NCBI RefSeq assembly: GCF_902459705.1
Contig: NZ_CABPRU010000003.1
Location: forward strand, 310,001 to 374,000
Length of the DNA: 64,000 bases
DNA from: Pandoraea terrigena
GTDB taxonomy: Bacteria > Pseudomonadota > Gammaproteobacteria > Burkholderiales > Burkholderiaceae
Direction: 5' to 3'
Every line of letters begins with the position of its first letter. Within the stretch, counting starts at the first letter, position 1. Positions 16,707 through 26,066 of this stretch are shown here, piece by piece. The notes beneath the pieces are model-generated. The model worked only from the letters and a program-made list of their open reading frames with translations. It searched no databases and had not been told where the DNA came from. The position numbers and the translations under genes were made by a program.

Positions 16707-18734
16707 TTATCCTCCCCGCCCTGCCCGCGAGACTTCGCCACACCGCCGATCCGGCAGGCTCTCGGCATGGGCAGCGAAGCCGTCGCGTCGCAGTTGATCG
16801 AAACCGACGATATATCCCGCCAAGGCGCTCGCGGCCACGGTGGCCGGACTGCCCAGCCACATCTGTCCCGGCCCCGAACGGCCGGGGAAATTGCGGTTCT
16901 GCGCGCTGATGACCACTTCGCCGGGCGAGCGCGACACGCCGGGCCCTGCGTTCACGCACGCGCCACACCCGGGCGAGAGCATCGTGACGCCCGCCGCCGC
17001 GAAGACATCCGCGTAGCCCTGTGCCTCGCACCACGCGCGAACGTCTTCGCTGCCGTATTGCAGATAGAAGCGCACGCCATCGGCCACTTTGTGCCCTTGC
17101 GACAGGCCCCACGCGAGCACGTCGTGGCACGCGCGCAGGTCCTCGCGCTTGCTGCCCGTGCACGATCCCCCGTAGGCGATGTCGATCGGCACCTCCGCCG
17201 GCAACTGGCTGAGCGCCATGCCGTTGCCCGGATCGCCGGGACTCGCCACCATCGCCCCGAGTCGCGCACAATCGATTTCGATGACGTGGGCGTACGATGC
17301 CTGCGCGTCGCTCGTCATCCACGGTGCCAACGCGACGTCGATGCCGCGCCGTTCGCGCAGGTATCTCACGGTCTCGGCATCGGGTACGATCAGCCCCGTC
17401 AGCCCACCGATCTCGGCGACCATGTTGGTCAGCGTCGCCCGCTCGTCGGTCGACAGGTGCTTCACCGCCTCGCCGGAGAATTCGATGATCTGACCGATGG
17501 CACGGCCGTCGCGGACATACGGCAGATGCAGCAGGTGCAGCGCGAGATCCTTCGCCCCCACGCCCGCCGGCAAGCGCGAGCGCAGATGCACGAGACAGGT
17601 GCCCGGCACCGCCAGTCGCGCGTCGCCCGTCAGCCAGGCGCTCGCCATTTCCGTCGCCCCCACGCCAAACGCAAACGCCCCCACCGCCCCGCAATGCGGT
17701 GTATGCGAATCCGTGCCGACGATGACCTGTCCCGGCAGCGCGTAGCGCTCAAGCATCAAGGCATGGCAGATGCCTTCCGAGCCGCCGCCTGTGGCGCGGC
17801 CATGCAGACGCAGATCGTGCTGCGCGCAGAACGCGTGCTGGGCAGCGCCCAGACGCCGCGCCGCATCCACCAGCGGCGGTAGCCCACCGCCCTCGGCAGA
17901 CATCGTATCGAAGTGGGTGAGGTGATCCTCAAAGCACAGCATCGACGCCGGATCGTGCAGCTCGGGTACGGTGTCGCCGAAGGCGTGTCGCAGGACGCTC
18001 ACGGCCATCGGCGTGACATATTCGTGGGAGAAGCGCCAGTCGGCGGGGACGAACACGGCATCGCCCGCGCGCACGCGAGGCACGCCGAGCGCCATGGCAA
18101 TGATCTTTTCGCCGTAGGTCATCGCCCCCGGCGCGTGCGCCGGCCGCGGCGCCACCACGTCCCCAGCCAGGCGGCGACGCGTATAGCCGAACAGCCCCCC
18201 GCTGCGCACGATGTCCACGCCCAACGGATCACAGTCTTCGAGAAAGGCCTCGATGGGGACCGCCTCCCCCGCCTGCAGCCGCTCCGCGAGCGCCAGATCG
18301 GTCGACATCAGCAACCCAAGGTTCTGGCAGTTCTGTGCATAAATGCGCTCGAAACTCTCGGCGATCACGATCCGGATGCCCGCGCACCATTCCGCGAACG
18401 GGCTCGCCTCGCGCGACGACCCCTTGCCGCGGCGCAACCCGCTGACCGACAACGCGAAACCTCCTTCGCGCACGGCCTTCGACCTGACAGGAAAGACGCC
18501 GGCCGGATCCGCAGTGTCAGCACCGCATCGCAATCCGATATAGACGGCGTCGCCAAGTGTCTCGTCGAACGCCAGACACGCCCAGGCGGGCGTCATCTCG
18601 TCGGTGGAGATCTGGTCGCGCAACGGACCCGCTTCGGCGCGCGTCAGCGATTCGCCGGCCAGTTGCCGGGTCACGGCCTCGGCTCGGTCGCTCAACCAAA
18701 GCACCCGTCCGTGGAGTTGCACAGTGGCTTGCAT
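16707..18734 (-). CDS. Aconitase-superfamily hydro-lyase with swivel domain first
   Basis: A 675-residue [4Fe-4S] hydro-lyase of the aconitase/isopropylmalate isomerase superfamily. The start ATG at 18734 follows GAGGAG at a good distance. The LeuD-like swivel domain comes first (about residues 1-170), with RRGKGSSREASPFAEW and NCQNLGLLMSTD. The LeuC-like catalytic domain follows (about 200-675), with GTDSHTPHCGAVGAFAFGVG and the three cluster cysteines in GGSCTGSKRED (about 523) and SPGCGACVN (about 587 and 590). This order is reversed from AcnA and resembles AcnB without its HEAT-like domain. All ligands are present, so it should be active. It is flanked by a binding-protein gene and two CoA-enzyme genes, which points to acid catabolism rather than the citrate cycle or leucine synthesis. 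Confidence 0.85.
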   Translation of the reverse strand: MQATVQLHGRVLWLSDRAEAVTRQLAGESLTRAEAGPLRDQISTDEMTPAWACLAFDETLGDAVYIGLRCGADTADPAGVFPVRSKAVREGGFALSVSGLRRGKGSSREASPFAEWCAGIRIVIAESFERIYAQNCQNLGLLMSTDLALAERLQAGEAVPIEAFLEDCDPLGVDIVRSGGLFGYTRRRLAGDVVAPRPAHAPGAMTYGEKIIAMALGVPRVRAGDAVFVPADWRFSHEYVTPMAVSVLRHAFGDTVPELHDPASMLCFEDHLTHFDTMSAEGGGLPPLVDAARRLGAAQHAFCAQHDLRLHGRATGGGSEGICHALMLERYALPGQVIVGTDSHTPHCGAVGAFAFGVGATEMASAWLTGDARLAVPGTCLVHLRSRLPAGVGAKDLALHLLHLPYVRDGRAIGQIIEFSGEAVKHLSTDERATLTNMVAEIGGLTGLIVPDAETVRYLRERRGIDVALAPWMTSDAQASYAHVIEIDCARLGAMVASPGDPGNGMALSQLPAEVPIDIAYGGSCTGSKREDLRACHDVLAWGLSQGHKVADGVRFYLQYGSEDVRAWCEAQGYADVFAAAGVTMLSPGCGACVNAGPGVSRSPGEVVISAQNRNFPGRSGPGQMWLGSPATVAASALAGYIVGFDQLRRDGFAAHAESLPDRRCGEVSRAGRGG

Positions 18735-18863
18735 CAGATCGCTCCTCGAATGCGCCCCCATGGCGTCCACCCGTGTCGCCCGCAAATGACGCGCCAAACC
18801 CGTGTGCGGCAGCAAGGCGCAGGTGAGACCATGACATCCCGACGTGCGTCCGTCAGGAAACCT

Positions 18864-19940
18864 TCAGGGATACTGCCGATTTGCACGTGTGGCGAACGCG
18901 TTGGTCCAAGTCTCATCGAGCCGGATCTGCGACGGCTTGACCTCCGGCGTGAACGACGCGAGCGCCTTGAGCGCCGTGGCCGGGCCGCCCGCGGGCATCA
19001 TGCCGTCTGGCGAGAACGCCTCGCGACAGTTGGCAAATGCTTGCAGGTATAGCGCCTTGTTGCCCAGCAAATAGGACTCCGGCACGGTCTTGATCAGATC
19101 GGCAGCGGTGGCGCGCTGGAGCCATTTGTCCGCACGCACAATGGCGTTGGCCACTGCCTGCACCGTGCGAGGATTCCGCTCGATGAAACTCTGCGGCGCA
19201 TACATCACGGCCGCAGGCATCGGCCCGCCGAACATCGCGCGGGTGCCCGCCTGCGTACGCGTATCGACAAGCACCTTGATGTCACCCGACTCCTGCAGCA
19301 GCGTCATCATGGGGTCGACGTTGGACACGGCATCGACCTGTCCGCCGCGCGCGGCGGCAACGACCGTCGCGTTGCTGCCGACGCCCACGATGGACACATC
19401 GCTCGGTTTGAGCCCGGCTTTCGTGAGCGCCACGTTCACCAGCATATGCGTGCTCGACCCCGGCGCGCTCACCCCGATGCGCATACCCTTCAGATCCTTG
19501 ACCGATTTCACCTCGGCGGCCTTGGCCTTGACCACGCCAAGCACCAATTGCGGCGCGGCGCCAAGCACCACGAACGCTTGATAGGTCAACCCCTTGGACT
19601 GCATGAGCAACGTGTGCTCGAAGGCCCCGGCCCCCATGTCGGCGCTACCACCGACGACGGCTTGCAAGGCTTTGGAGCCTCCCGCAAAGTCGTCGATGGT
19701 GACGTCGAGCCCCTCGTCCTTGAAGTAACCGAGTTGTTCGGCGATGGTCAACGGGAGATAGTAGAGGCCGGGCTTGCCGCCCACGGCAATGGTGATCTTC
19801 GGTTTCTCGAGCGCCTGTGCGGGTGCGGCATACGCCCCTGCGCTCATGCCCAGTGCTGCGAGGCCTGACGCCACCAGCGAGAAGACGAGAGCCCAACGTC
19901 CTACGGCAACGCGCACGCGGCGCGCTTCGGTATGTGTCAT
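18864..19940 (-). CDS. ABC transporter substrate-binding protein, NMT1/SsuA-like
   Basis: A periplasmic binding protein of 358 residues before processing. I choose the ATG at 19940 (MTHTEARRVRVAVGRW), preceded by GGGAGGAG; the frame extends upstream but without coding character. A signal peptide ends near AYAAPAQA. The fold markers are ITIAVGGKPGLYYLPLTIAEQLGYF then EGLDVTI, and DLKGMRIGVSAPGSSTHML, the pattern of the sulfonate/nitrate/thiamine-precursor binding family. No permease or ATPase gene accompanies it, so its membrane partner must be elsewhere. It is the first structural gene of the catabolic cluster, 129 bases before the hydro-lyase gene, and presumably captures the substrate of the pathway. 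Confidence 0.85.
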   Translation of the reverse strand: MTHTEARRVRVAVGRWALVFSLVASGLAALGMSAGAYAAPAQALEKPKITIAVGGKPGLYYLPLTIAEQLGYFKDEGLDVTIDDFAGGSKALQAVVGGSADMGAGAFEHTLLMQSKGLTYQAFVVLGAAPQLVLGVVKAKAAEVKSVKDLKGMRIGVSAPGSSTHMLVNVALTKAGLKPSDVSIVGVGSNATVVAAARGGQVDAVSNVDPMMTLLQESGDIKVLVDTRTQAGTRAMFGGPMPAAVMYAPQSFIERNPRTVQAVANAIVRADKWLQRATAADLIKTVPESYLLGNKALYLQAFANCREAFSPDGMMPAGGPATALKALASFTPEVKPSQIRLDETWTNAFATRANRQYP

Positions 19941-20127
19941 CGCGTGTCTCCTCCCGCCCGATGCGGGAAATCGGCGCGCTCCGGCTCGTCGGCCGGAATC
20001 GCTATCGGCCCCCAGAGCATCCGCTGCCCCGCAAAGGTCGACAAGTTGTGTTTCGGCATGCCAGACATCGCCGTTCACGACGCTTGGCCGCGCACCGAAC
20101 CTCCGGCGTTCATTCGCCATGCGAACA

Positions 20128-21039
20128 TTACGTAACGCTATGGGAACACAGATGATCGACGAGCATGCGCGAGGCGACGGGCAACGCGTCGTAACGCCGC
20201 ACGCACACGATCAGCCGGCGCTGTGCCCACGGATCGGTCAGCGGCACGATGCGTAGCGCCACGCCGTCTGTCGCTTGCGAATAGGTGCCGACGGCCTCGC
20301 GCGGCACGACGGCCAGCCCGAGGTTGGCCCGCACCATGCGGCACACGCCTTCGAAGGTCGAGACATGGATGCGGAACTTGACTGTCTTGCCCTGCTCGGC
20401 CGCCACGCGCCGCAGCACTGTGTACATGGCGCTGTCCGGATGCACGCCGATGTGATCGAAGTCGAGCGTATCGACGAACGCGAGCTGTTCCCGGCTGGCC
20501 AGCGGGTGTTCGCTGTGCAGCACGGTCACGACCTGGTCATTGCGATAGGGGAAGACTTCGACGTCGCGGGTATCGACAGCGTCCCAGCAGATGCCGATGT
20601 CGGTGGCGCCATCCGCCACACCACGCACGACCTGCGCGCTCGTGTGGTCTTCCAGGTCGACCTTCACGCCGTCGTGGCGACGCAGGAACGCGCCGAGTTC
20701 ATCGGGCAAGGTCTCGACGATCGAGGAAACGTTGGCGAAGATGCGGATATGGCCGCGCACGCCGCTGGTGTACTCGGACAAATCGCCCTGCATCTTCTCG
20801 AGACTGCGCAGCACATTGCGTGCGTGATGCAGCAGCGCCTCGCCAGCCGGGGTCGGCCGCACGCCCCACTTATGGCGCTGGAGAAGCGCCGAACCGATCA
20901 GGGACTCGAGGTCGTTGATGCGTTTGCTGACAGCGGAGGGCGCAATGAATTCGCGCTCGGCGGCCCGCGCAATGCTGCTTTCTTCGCAAACGGCGACGAA
21001 CAGTCGCAACGAGACCAGATCGATCCGCCATAGCGCCAT
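20128..21039 (-). CDS. LysR-family transcriptional regulator
   Basis: A 303-residue LysR-type regulator. The ATG at 21039 (MALWRIDLVSLRLF) follows GGGAGA; earlier ATGs at 21063 and 21108 would add a non-family leader. The N-terminal winged helix-turn-helix spans about residues 6-65 (AEREFIAPSAVSKRINDLE), with AxSAVSKRI replacing the commoner QPALS. The rest is a PBP2-type effector domain (GHIRIFANVSSIVETLP onward). It is transcribed in the same direction as the cluster it precedes, 187 bases ahead of the binding-protein gene, so it may be the local regulator; LysR regulators are more usually divergent. Confidence 0.9.
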   Translation of the reverse strand: MALWRIDLVSLRLFVAVCEESSIARAAEREFIAPSAVSKRINDLESLIGSALLQRHKWGVRPTPAGEALLHHARNVLRSLEKMQGDLSEYTSGVRGHIRIFANVSSIVETLPDELGAFLRRHDGVKVDLEDHTSAQVVRGVADGATDIGICWDAVDTRDVEVFPYRNDQVVTVLHSEHPLASREQLAFVDTLDFDHIGVHPDSAMYTVLRRVAAEQGKTVKFRIHVSTFEGVCRMVRANLGLAVVPREAVGTYSQATDGVALRIVPLTDPWAQRRLIVCVRRYDALPVASRMLVDHLCSHSVT

Positions 21040-21625
21040 GCTCGTCTCCCAAAGGCGATGCATTGACAGCGATGTTGCGGCGCGCGTGGTAAAAACACAA
21101 CGATCCACCGCCCCTGACGATTCAGGAAAGCACCATCAAAACGCCAACGAACGGCCTCCCCCCAGGAACGACGGCAAACGACCACGACATCCGGGGGAAA
21201 CGGAAAATCGGCGGCTCGGGGGAAGAAACACGTCAATCGCCCAAGGCGACACCCCCGTCAGGTCCGCGGGTTACACGACCCCATCGGATGTCGCGCATCC
21301 GTCTCGAAGTGCTGGTCCCCGTCTCGCGCAGGTCACCTGCTAGCGCATCGCTCCCGCGAGCAGCACGGCGCTCCAGCCGCCGTCTGCCGTGTTCAGCGGT
21401 GCCTCAGGCGGCGGTGCCGACGCCAAGGCCATGAACAGCCAACATTTGCAAATGACGATTGCAATCATTTTGTTGACGCTCGATCATCCCGGCTTCGTTG
21501 CCGGGCCTGCTTTGACTATAGTCCGGCACTATCGGAGCGGCAACCCGGAAACATACCAAACGGGTTCGCGATCGGCGTTCCCGCAACAGCCCGCGCAGGA
21601 ACGCGATGTCAAATCCCCCCTGCCT
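21040..21625. other. 586-base gap without a gene, containing twin palindromes
   Basis: Open frames here look like shadows or composition artefacts. The stretch separates the LysR gene start from the 3' end of the permease gene. Most of it shows nothing, apart from an AT-rich patch with two 10-base palindromes (21444-21466, listed separately), a CCCGGC/GCCGGG stem (21488-21505) and GACTATAGTC near 21515. Confidence 0.55.
21444..21466. promoter_or_regulatory. Twin TTGCAA palindromes, possible operator
   Basis: ATTTGCAAAT (21444-21453) and GATTGCAATC (21457-21466) are perfect 10-base palindromes sharing the core TTGCAA, with centres 13 bases apart. An overlapping AAATGA...TCATTT arm pair (21450-21470) is also present. 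The protein that might bind and the gene controlled are unknown; the LysR start is some 400 bases away. Confidence 0.35.
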
Positions 21626-23368
21626 TTAGCCGCGTTTCGCAATGGCGCGCGCCAACAGCAGCACCGGCAGCAGGCCCACGAGCACGAGCGTCAACGCGGG
21701 CACGGCCGCCTCGGCGAGCCGTTCATCGGCGGCCAGATGACTGGTGACGACCGCCAGCGTATCCATGTTGAACGGTCGCAGCGCGAGCGTCGCGGGGAGC
21801 TCCTTCATCACGTCGACGAATACCAGCAGCGCGGCGGTCAATACGCTACCGCGCAGCAGCGGCAGATGCACCCGGCGCAACATCGCCCAACCGCTCACGC
21901 CGAGGCTGCGGGCGCTGGCGTCGAGATTGGGCGCGATGCGGGCAAAGCCGGCTTCCACGCTTTGCAGCGCCGCCGGCAGGAATCGCACGAGATAGGCATA
22001 GATCAGCACACCGCTAGTGCCGGCGAGCACCAGGGCGTCGGTCCCGAACACACGGCCAAGCCACGTGTCCAGATGCAGCACCGGCGTGAGAATGCCCAGG
22101 GCGATGACCGCGCCCGGGATCGCATAGCCGACGCCCACGAGACGAATGGCGATGCGCGTGACACGCCCCGGGGCCAGTCGCTGGGCGTACCCGAGCACGA
22201 CGGCAACGACGCTGGCGACGAGGGCCGCCACCACCGCAAGGCGCACGGTGTTGAAGACCCACTCGCCGTAGCGATGCCAAGGCACCTGATCCAGTTCGGC
22301 AACGGCCAGGCGCAGCATGATGAGCACCGGCAGCACGAAGCCGATGATGAGCGGCAGCGCGCATACGAACGTCGCCAGGGCGGCACGCCCCGCTGACAGC
22401 CGCGAACGTCGCGACGTCGACGGCGCCCGCCCCGGCGCCCCGTAGTACCGAAGTCGCGCCCGGCTACGCGCTTCCGCTATCAGCAGCACGAGTACGGCCA
22501 ACAGCAGGCAGGCCGAGAGTTGGGCGGCCGCCACCCGATCGCCCATCGACAGCCAGGCGCGGTAGATGCCAGTCGTGAGCGTTGGCACCCCGAAGTACGC
22601 CACGGCGCCGTAGTCCGCGAGCGTCTCCATGAGCACCAGCGCCAGGCCCGCGATCAGGGCCGGTCGCGCGAGCGGCAACGCCACGCGCAGGAACCCCTGC
22701 ACGGGGGTACACCCCAGCGTGCGGGCGGCTTCGAAATACCGTTGGCTGTGTTCCAGAAAGGCGGTGCGCGCCAGCAGGTAGACGTACGGATAGAACGCCC
22801 CGGCGAAGACCCACGCGGCGCCGTACCACGAGCGAATCTCCGGGAACGCTGCGAGCCGCTCCACCGAGAGTAGCGAGCGCAGCGCGCTCTGCACCGGGCC
22901 GGCGAACTGCAGGAAGTCGGTGTAGGCGTAAGCGGTGACATAGGCGGGCATTGCCAGCGGAAGAATCAGCGCCCATTCCAGCACGCGGCGGCCGGGAAAC
23001 GTGTAGTGGACGACCAGCCACGCGCTGGCGACGCCCATCACCAGCACGCCCGCGCTCACGGCCACGGAGATGCGCAGCGAGTTGAGCAGGTACTCGGGCA
23101 GCACCGTGTCGAGCATATGTGACAGGACCGCATGGGTTTGTGCATCTCCCGTACCGAGCGCCGCCACGATGCCGAACATCGGCACGAGCACGACCAGCGC
23201 GGGCACCCACGCCAGCCACCGCCAAGCCCAGGCGACAGACAAGCGTGTGGCGCGTCGTGCGACAAGAGGCGAACGATCGGTCAGGACGGGATCGACGGAG
23301 GCAGAATCGGCGGGGGCGCGTGACGGGGGCGTCGATGACATCGGCAAATCGTGACGGGTAGCGGGCAT
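21626..23368 (-). CDS. fbpB: Fe(3+)-type ABC transporter permease (fused double domain)
   Basis: A 580-residue inner-membrane permease with two homologous six-helix halves, the FbpB/SfuB/HitB layout used for ferric iron import. Landmarks are the hydrophobic segments near residues 50-70 and 95-125, the first-half EAA loop (FEAARTLGCTPVQGFLRVALPLARPA) and the second-half EAA-like loop (LDASARSLGVSGWAMLRRVHLPLL). The start is uncertain: 23368 or an ATG at 23341, neither with a clear ribosome-binding site. The ATPase gene lies divergently 250 bases away and no periplasmic binding gene is adjacent. Substrate is inferred from family only; spermidine/putrescine and thiamine permeases share this layout. 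Confidence 0.82.
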   Translation of the reverse strand: MPATRHDLPMSSTPPSRAPADSASVDPVLTDRSPLVARRATRLSVAWAWRWLAWVPALVVLVPMFGIVAALGTGDAQTHAVLSHMLDTVLPEYLLNSLRISVAVSAGVLVMGVASAWLVVHYTFPGRRVLEWALILPLAMPAYVTAYAYTDFLQFAGPVQSALRSLLSVERLAAFPEIRSWYGAAWVFAGAFYPYVYLLARTAFLEHSQRYFEAARTLGCTPVQGFLRVALPLARPALIAGLALVLMETLADYGAVAYFGVPTLTTGIYRAWLSMGDRVAAAQLSACLLLAVLVLLIAEARSRARLRYYGAPGRAPSTSRRSRLSAGRAALATFVCALPLIIGFVLPVLIMLRLAVAELDQVPWHRYGEWVFNTVRLAVVAALVASVVAVVLGYAQRLAPGRVTRIAIRLVGVGYAIPGAVIALGILTPVLHLDTWLGRVFGTDALVLAGTSGVLIYAYLVRFLPAALQSVEAGFARIAPNLDASARSLGVSGWAMLRRVHLPLLRGSVLTAALLVFVDVMKELPATLALRPFNMDTLAVVTSHLAADERLAEAAVPALTLVLVGLLPVLLLARAIAKRG

Positions 23369-23617
23369 TGGGCGGACGAGCGAACGGGCGACGGCCCACT
23401 GCCGTTGCCCCGTCGCGTCGCTTCGGGGAACCGGCAGAGACTCGCCGGTCTAAAACGTTGTAAATTATACGCATTCGCGATTGCGACTCTGACGCAGGCA
23501 GCCGCGGAAAGTGCCCCGCCTCCAGCGAAAATGCCGCCTCGCGCCCGTCCGTGTTCGATTGTGTCCATTGATCCGCTTCGTCGACGTGCTTTCGTCGACT
23601 CACGCCACCCTACGCCA

Positions 23618-24727
23618 ATGCCCCTGCCCTACCTGCTGCTTGACCATCTCCGCGTGAACTACCAAGCTGCCGGCCACGTCCACACGGCGGTACGCGACGT
23701 GTCGCTGTCGCTGGCCCGCGGCGAAATCGGCTGTCTGCTCGGCCCGTCCGGCTGCGGCAAGACGACGGTCCTGCGCGCCGTATGCGGCTTCGAGCCGTTG
23801 GCAGGGGGGCGCATCGTGCTCGATGGTCACGAAGTCGCGAACGCGCAGTCGAGCGAACCGCCGGAGCGTCGCCAGGTTGGCGTTGTGTTCCAGGATTACG
23901 CGTTGTTCCCGCATCTGGACGTTGCCCGGAATATTGGCTTCGGCCTCGGGCGCATGGCGCGCGGCGAACGTCAGGCGCGGGTGGAGAGGCTCGCGGAGCG
24001 CGTCGGCCTGGCGGGGGCGCTGAAGCAGTATCCCCATGAACTCTCCGGTGGTCAGCAACAACGCGTGGCACTTGCGCGAGCCCTGGCCCCCGCCCCCGCG
24101 CTGCTGTTGCTCGACGAACCGTTCTCGAACCTTGATCTGGATCTGCGCGAGCGTCTGGCGGTTGATGTGCGCGAGATCATCCGGGAGAGCGGTGCGACGG
24201 CGATCCTGGTGACCCACGACCAGCATGAAGCGTTCGCGATGGCCGATCGCATCGGCGTCATGCATGCGGGGGCGATCGCCCAGTGGTCGCCCGCGCGCGA
24301 GCTGTGGCGCATGCCCGCCAATCGTGCGGTGGCAGAGTTCATCGGACGCGGCGCATTGATTCCCGGTACCTTCCGGGGCAGTGTCGACGGCGGCGGCATT
24401 TCGGTCGAACTCGGGGAACTGGCGGTCTCGCCGATGCTGGCGGACAAGCTGCTGCGCAACGCCGCCAAAGACACGTATCCCGTCAACGTCGACGTTCTGC
24501 TTCGCGCGGACGATATTGCACACGACCCGGCGAGCCCGTTCGAAGGCACGCTGGTGCGGCGCGCGTTCCGCGGCGCTGACCAGCTTTATACGTTGCGCCT
24601 GGCGTCGGGACGCGAGGTGATCGCCCGCGTCGACAGCGAATTGACCCACGCCGCGGGCGAGCGCGTGGGTCTGCGCTTGACGGTCGAGCATCCGGTGGCT
24701 TTCGCCGCGCGTGTCGCTGGCGTCTGA
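23618..24727 (+). CDS. fbpC: Fe(3+)-type ABC transporter ATP-binding protein
   Basis: A 369-residue ATPase of the FbpC/PotA class, the partner of the divergent permease. The ATG at 23618 ([15 protein letters not shown]) is chosen because the preceding frame has no ABC features. Walker A is GPSGCGKTT (42-50), the Q-loop [12 protein letters not shown], the signature [15 protein letters not shown] (about 140), Walker [13 protein letters not shown] and the switch His in [10 protein letters not shown]-terminal TOBE-like regulatory region follows (about 240-369). The 249-base region between the divergent genes holds an AT-rich patch (about 23450-23485) that probably contains the promoter. Confidence 0.85.
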   Translation: MPLPYLLLDHLRVNYQAAGHVHTAVRDVSLSLARGEIGCLLGPSGCGKTTVLRAVCGFEPLAGGRIVLDGHEVANAQSSEPPERRQVGVVFQDYALFPHLDVARNIGFGLGRMARGERQARVERLAERVGLAGALKQYPHELSGGQQQRVALARALAPAPALLLLDEPFSNLDLDLRERLAVDVREIIRESGATAILVTHDQHEAFAMADRIGVMHAGAIAQWSPARELWRMPANRAVAEFIGRGALIPGTFRGSVDGGGISVELGELAVSPMLADKLLRNAAKDTYPVNVDVLLRADDIAHDPASPFEGTLVRRAFRGADQLYTLRLASGREVIARVDSELTHAAGERVGLRLTVEHPVAFAARVAGV

Positions 24728-24786
24728 CCCTTGCGCAGCACGGCGTCGCCCGGAGACTGGTAAAATCCGGCAAAACGGATGGGCCT

Positions 24787-25581
24787 ATGAAACAGTACCT
24801 CGACTTCATGCGCCATGTACTCGAACATGGCACCGACAAGACTGACCGCACCGGCACGGGCACCCGCTCGGTGTTCGGTTACCAGATGCGCTTCGACCTG
24901 CAGGAAGGATTTCCGCTCGTTACCACCAAGAAGGTGCACATCAAGTCCATCGTGCACGAACTGCTATGGTTCCTGCAGGGCAGCACGAACGTGCGCTATC
25001 TGCAGGAAAACGGTGTCTCCATCTGGAACGAATGGGCCGATGCCGACGGTGAACTCGGCCCGGTGTATGGCGCGCAGTGGCGCTCGTGGCCAACGCCCGA
25101 CGGCGGTCATATCGACCAGATCACGCAGCTCGTCGAGCAGATCCGCACGACGCCCGACTCGCGCCGCCTGATCGTATCCGCCTGGAACGTCGGCGAGATT
25201 CCCCGCATGGCGCTGCCGCCGTGTCACGCGTTCTTCCAGTTCTATGTGGCCGACGGCAAGCTGTCGTGCCAGCTCTATCAGCGCAGCGCCGATATTTTCC
25301 TTGGCGTGCCGTTCAACATCGCGAGCTACGCGATGCTCACGCACATGATGGCGCAGCAGACGGGGCTCGATGTGGGCGACTTCGTCTGGACTGGGGGCGA
25401 CTGCCATCTGTACAACAATCATCTCGAACAGGTTCGCACGCAGCTCGCGCGCGAGCCGTTTGCCCTGCCAACGCTCGAGATCTCGCGCAAGCCCGATTCA
25501 ATCTTCGATTATCGTTTCGACGACTTCCATATCGTCGGATACGAAGCGCATCCGCATATCAAGGCTCCGGTGGCCGTATGA
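24787..25581 (+). CDS. thyA: Thymidylate synthase
   Basis: ThyA makes dTMP from dUMP using methylene-tetrahydrofolate. The 264 residues equal the E. coli length exactly. Diagnostic segments are [17 protein letters not shown], the catalytic Cys in [13 protein letters not shown] (about residue 146), [16 protein letters not shown] and the C-terminal IKAPVAV. The stop overlaps the folA start by 4 bases (ATGA), so the two are translationally coupled. That makes sense because folA regenerates the tetrahydrofolate that ThyA oxidises. A TAAAAT -10-like hexamer sits at 24761-24766. Confidence 0.98.
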   Translation: MKQYLDFMRHVLEHGTDKTDRTGTGTRSVFGYQMRFDLQEGFPLVTTKKVHIKSIVHELLWFLQGSTNVRYLQENGVSIWNEWADADGELGPVYGAQWRSWPTPDGGHIDQITQLVEQIRTTPDSRRLIVSAWNVGEIPRMALPPCHAFFQFYVADGKLSCQLYQRSADIFLGVPFNIASYAMLTHMMAQQTGLDVGDFVWTGGDCHLYNNHLEQVRTQLAREPFALPTLEISRKPDSIFDYRFDDFHIVGYEAHPHIKAPVAV

Positions 25582-26066
25582 CGATACTGACGCTGGTGGT
25601 CGCCCGCGCCGAGAACGGCGTGATCGGGCGCGACAATCAATTGCCGTGGCGTTTGCCGGAAGACCTGGCGCACTTCAAGCGCACGACGCTCGGCAAGCCG
25701 ATCGTGATGGGGCGCAAGACGTTCGATTCGATCGGTCGTCCGCTGCCGGGCCGCCGCAATATCGTGGTATCTCGCAATCCGGACCTGAAGATCGACGGCT
25801 GCGACGTGGCGGGTTCGCTTATCGATGCGATGCGGCTGTGCGTGGGGGTCGAGGAAATCTGCCTGATCGGCGGTGCGCAGTTGTACGCCGAAGCGCTGGC
25901 AAGCGCGGACAAGGTGATCGTCACGGAGATCGCCAAGGCGTTCGAAGGCGACGCGCATTTCCCGGCGCTTCCGGCCGCGCAATGGCGGGAAACCGCCCGC
26001 GAGTCCCATCACTCGCCGGCGCCGAACGATTTCGACTACGCGTTCGTGACTTACGAACGGATGTGA
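25578..26066 (+). CDS. folA: Dihydrofolate reductase
   Basis: This enzyme reduces dihydrofolate to tetrahydrofolate with NADPH and is the target of trimethoprim. The 162 residues are typical. It shows [19 protein letters not shown] with the Met20-type loop, the catalytic acid in LPEDLAHFK, the NADPH site [18 protein letters not shown] and IGGAQLY. The start ATG at 25578 overlaps the thyA stop, so it depends on thyA translation. No separate promoter is visible. Confidence 0.97.
   Translation: MTILTLVVARAENGVIGRDNQLPWRLPEDLAHFKRTTLGKPIVMGRKTFDSIGRPLPGRRNIVVSRNPDLKIDGCDVAGSLIDAMRLCVGVEEICLIGGAQLYAEALASADKVIVTEIAKAFEGDAHFPALPAAQWRETARESHHSPAPNDFDYAFVTYERM

Noticed and set aside
14691-17882. 1063-codon plus-strand open frame
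   Set aside because: It runs across three well-supported minus-strand genes (the two CoA enzymes and the hydro-lyase), with the Arg/His-rich composition of an antisense frame.
21488-21505. CCCGGC/GCCGGG stem as a terminator
   Set aside because: Short stem without a T-run on either strand and far from any gene end in the right orientation.
21389-22396. 335-codon plus-strand open frame
   Set aside because: Mostly over the permease gene on the other strand; His/Gln/Arg-rich shadow composition.
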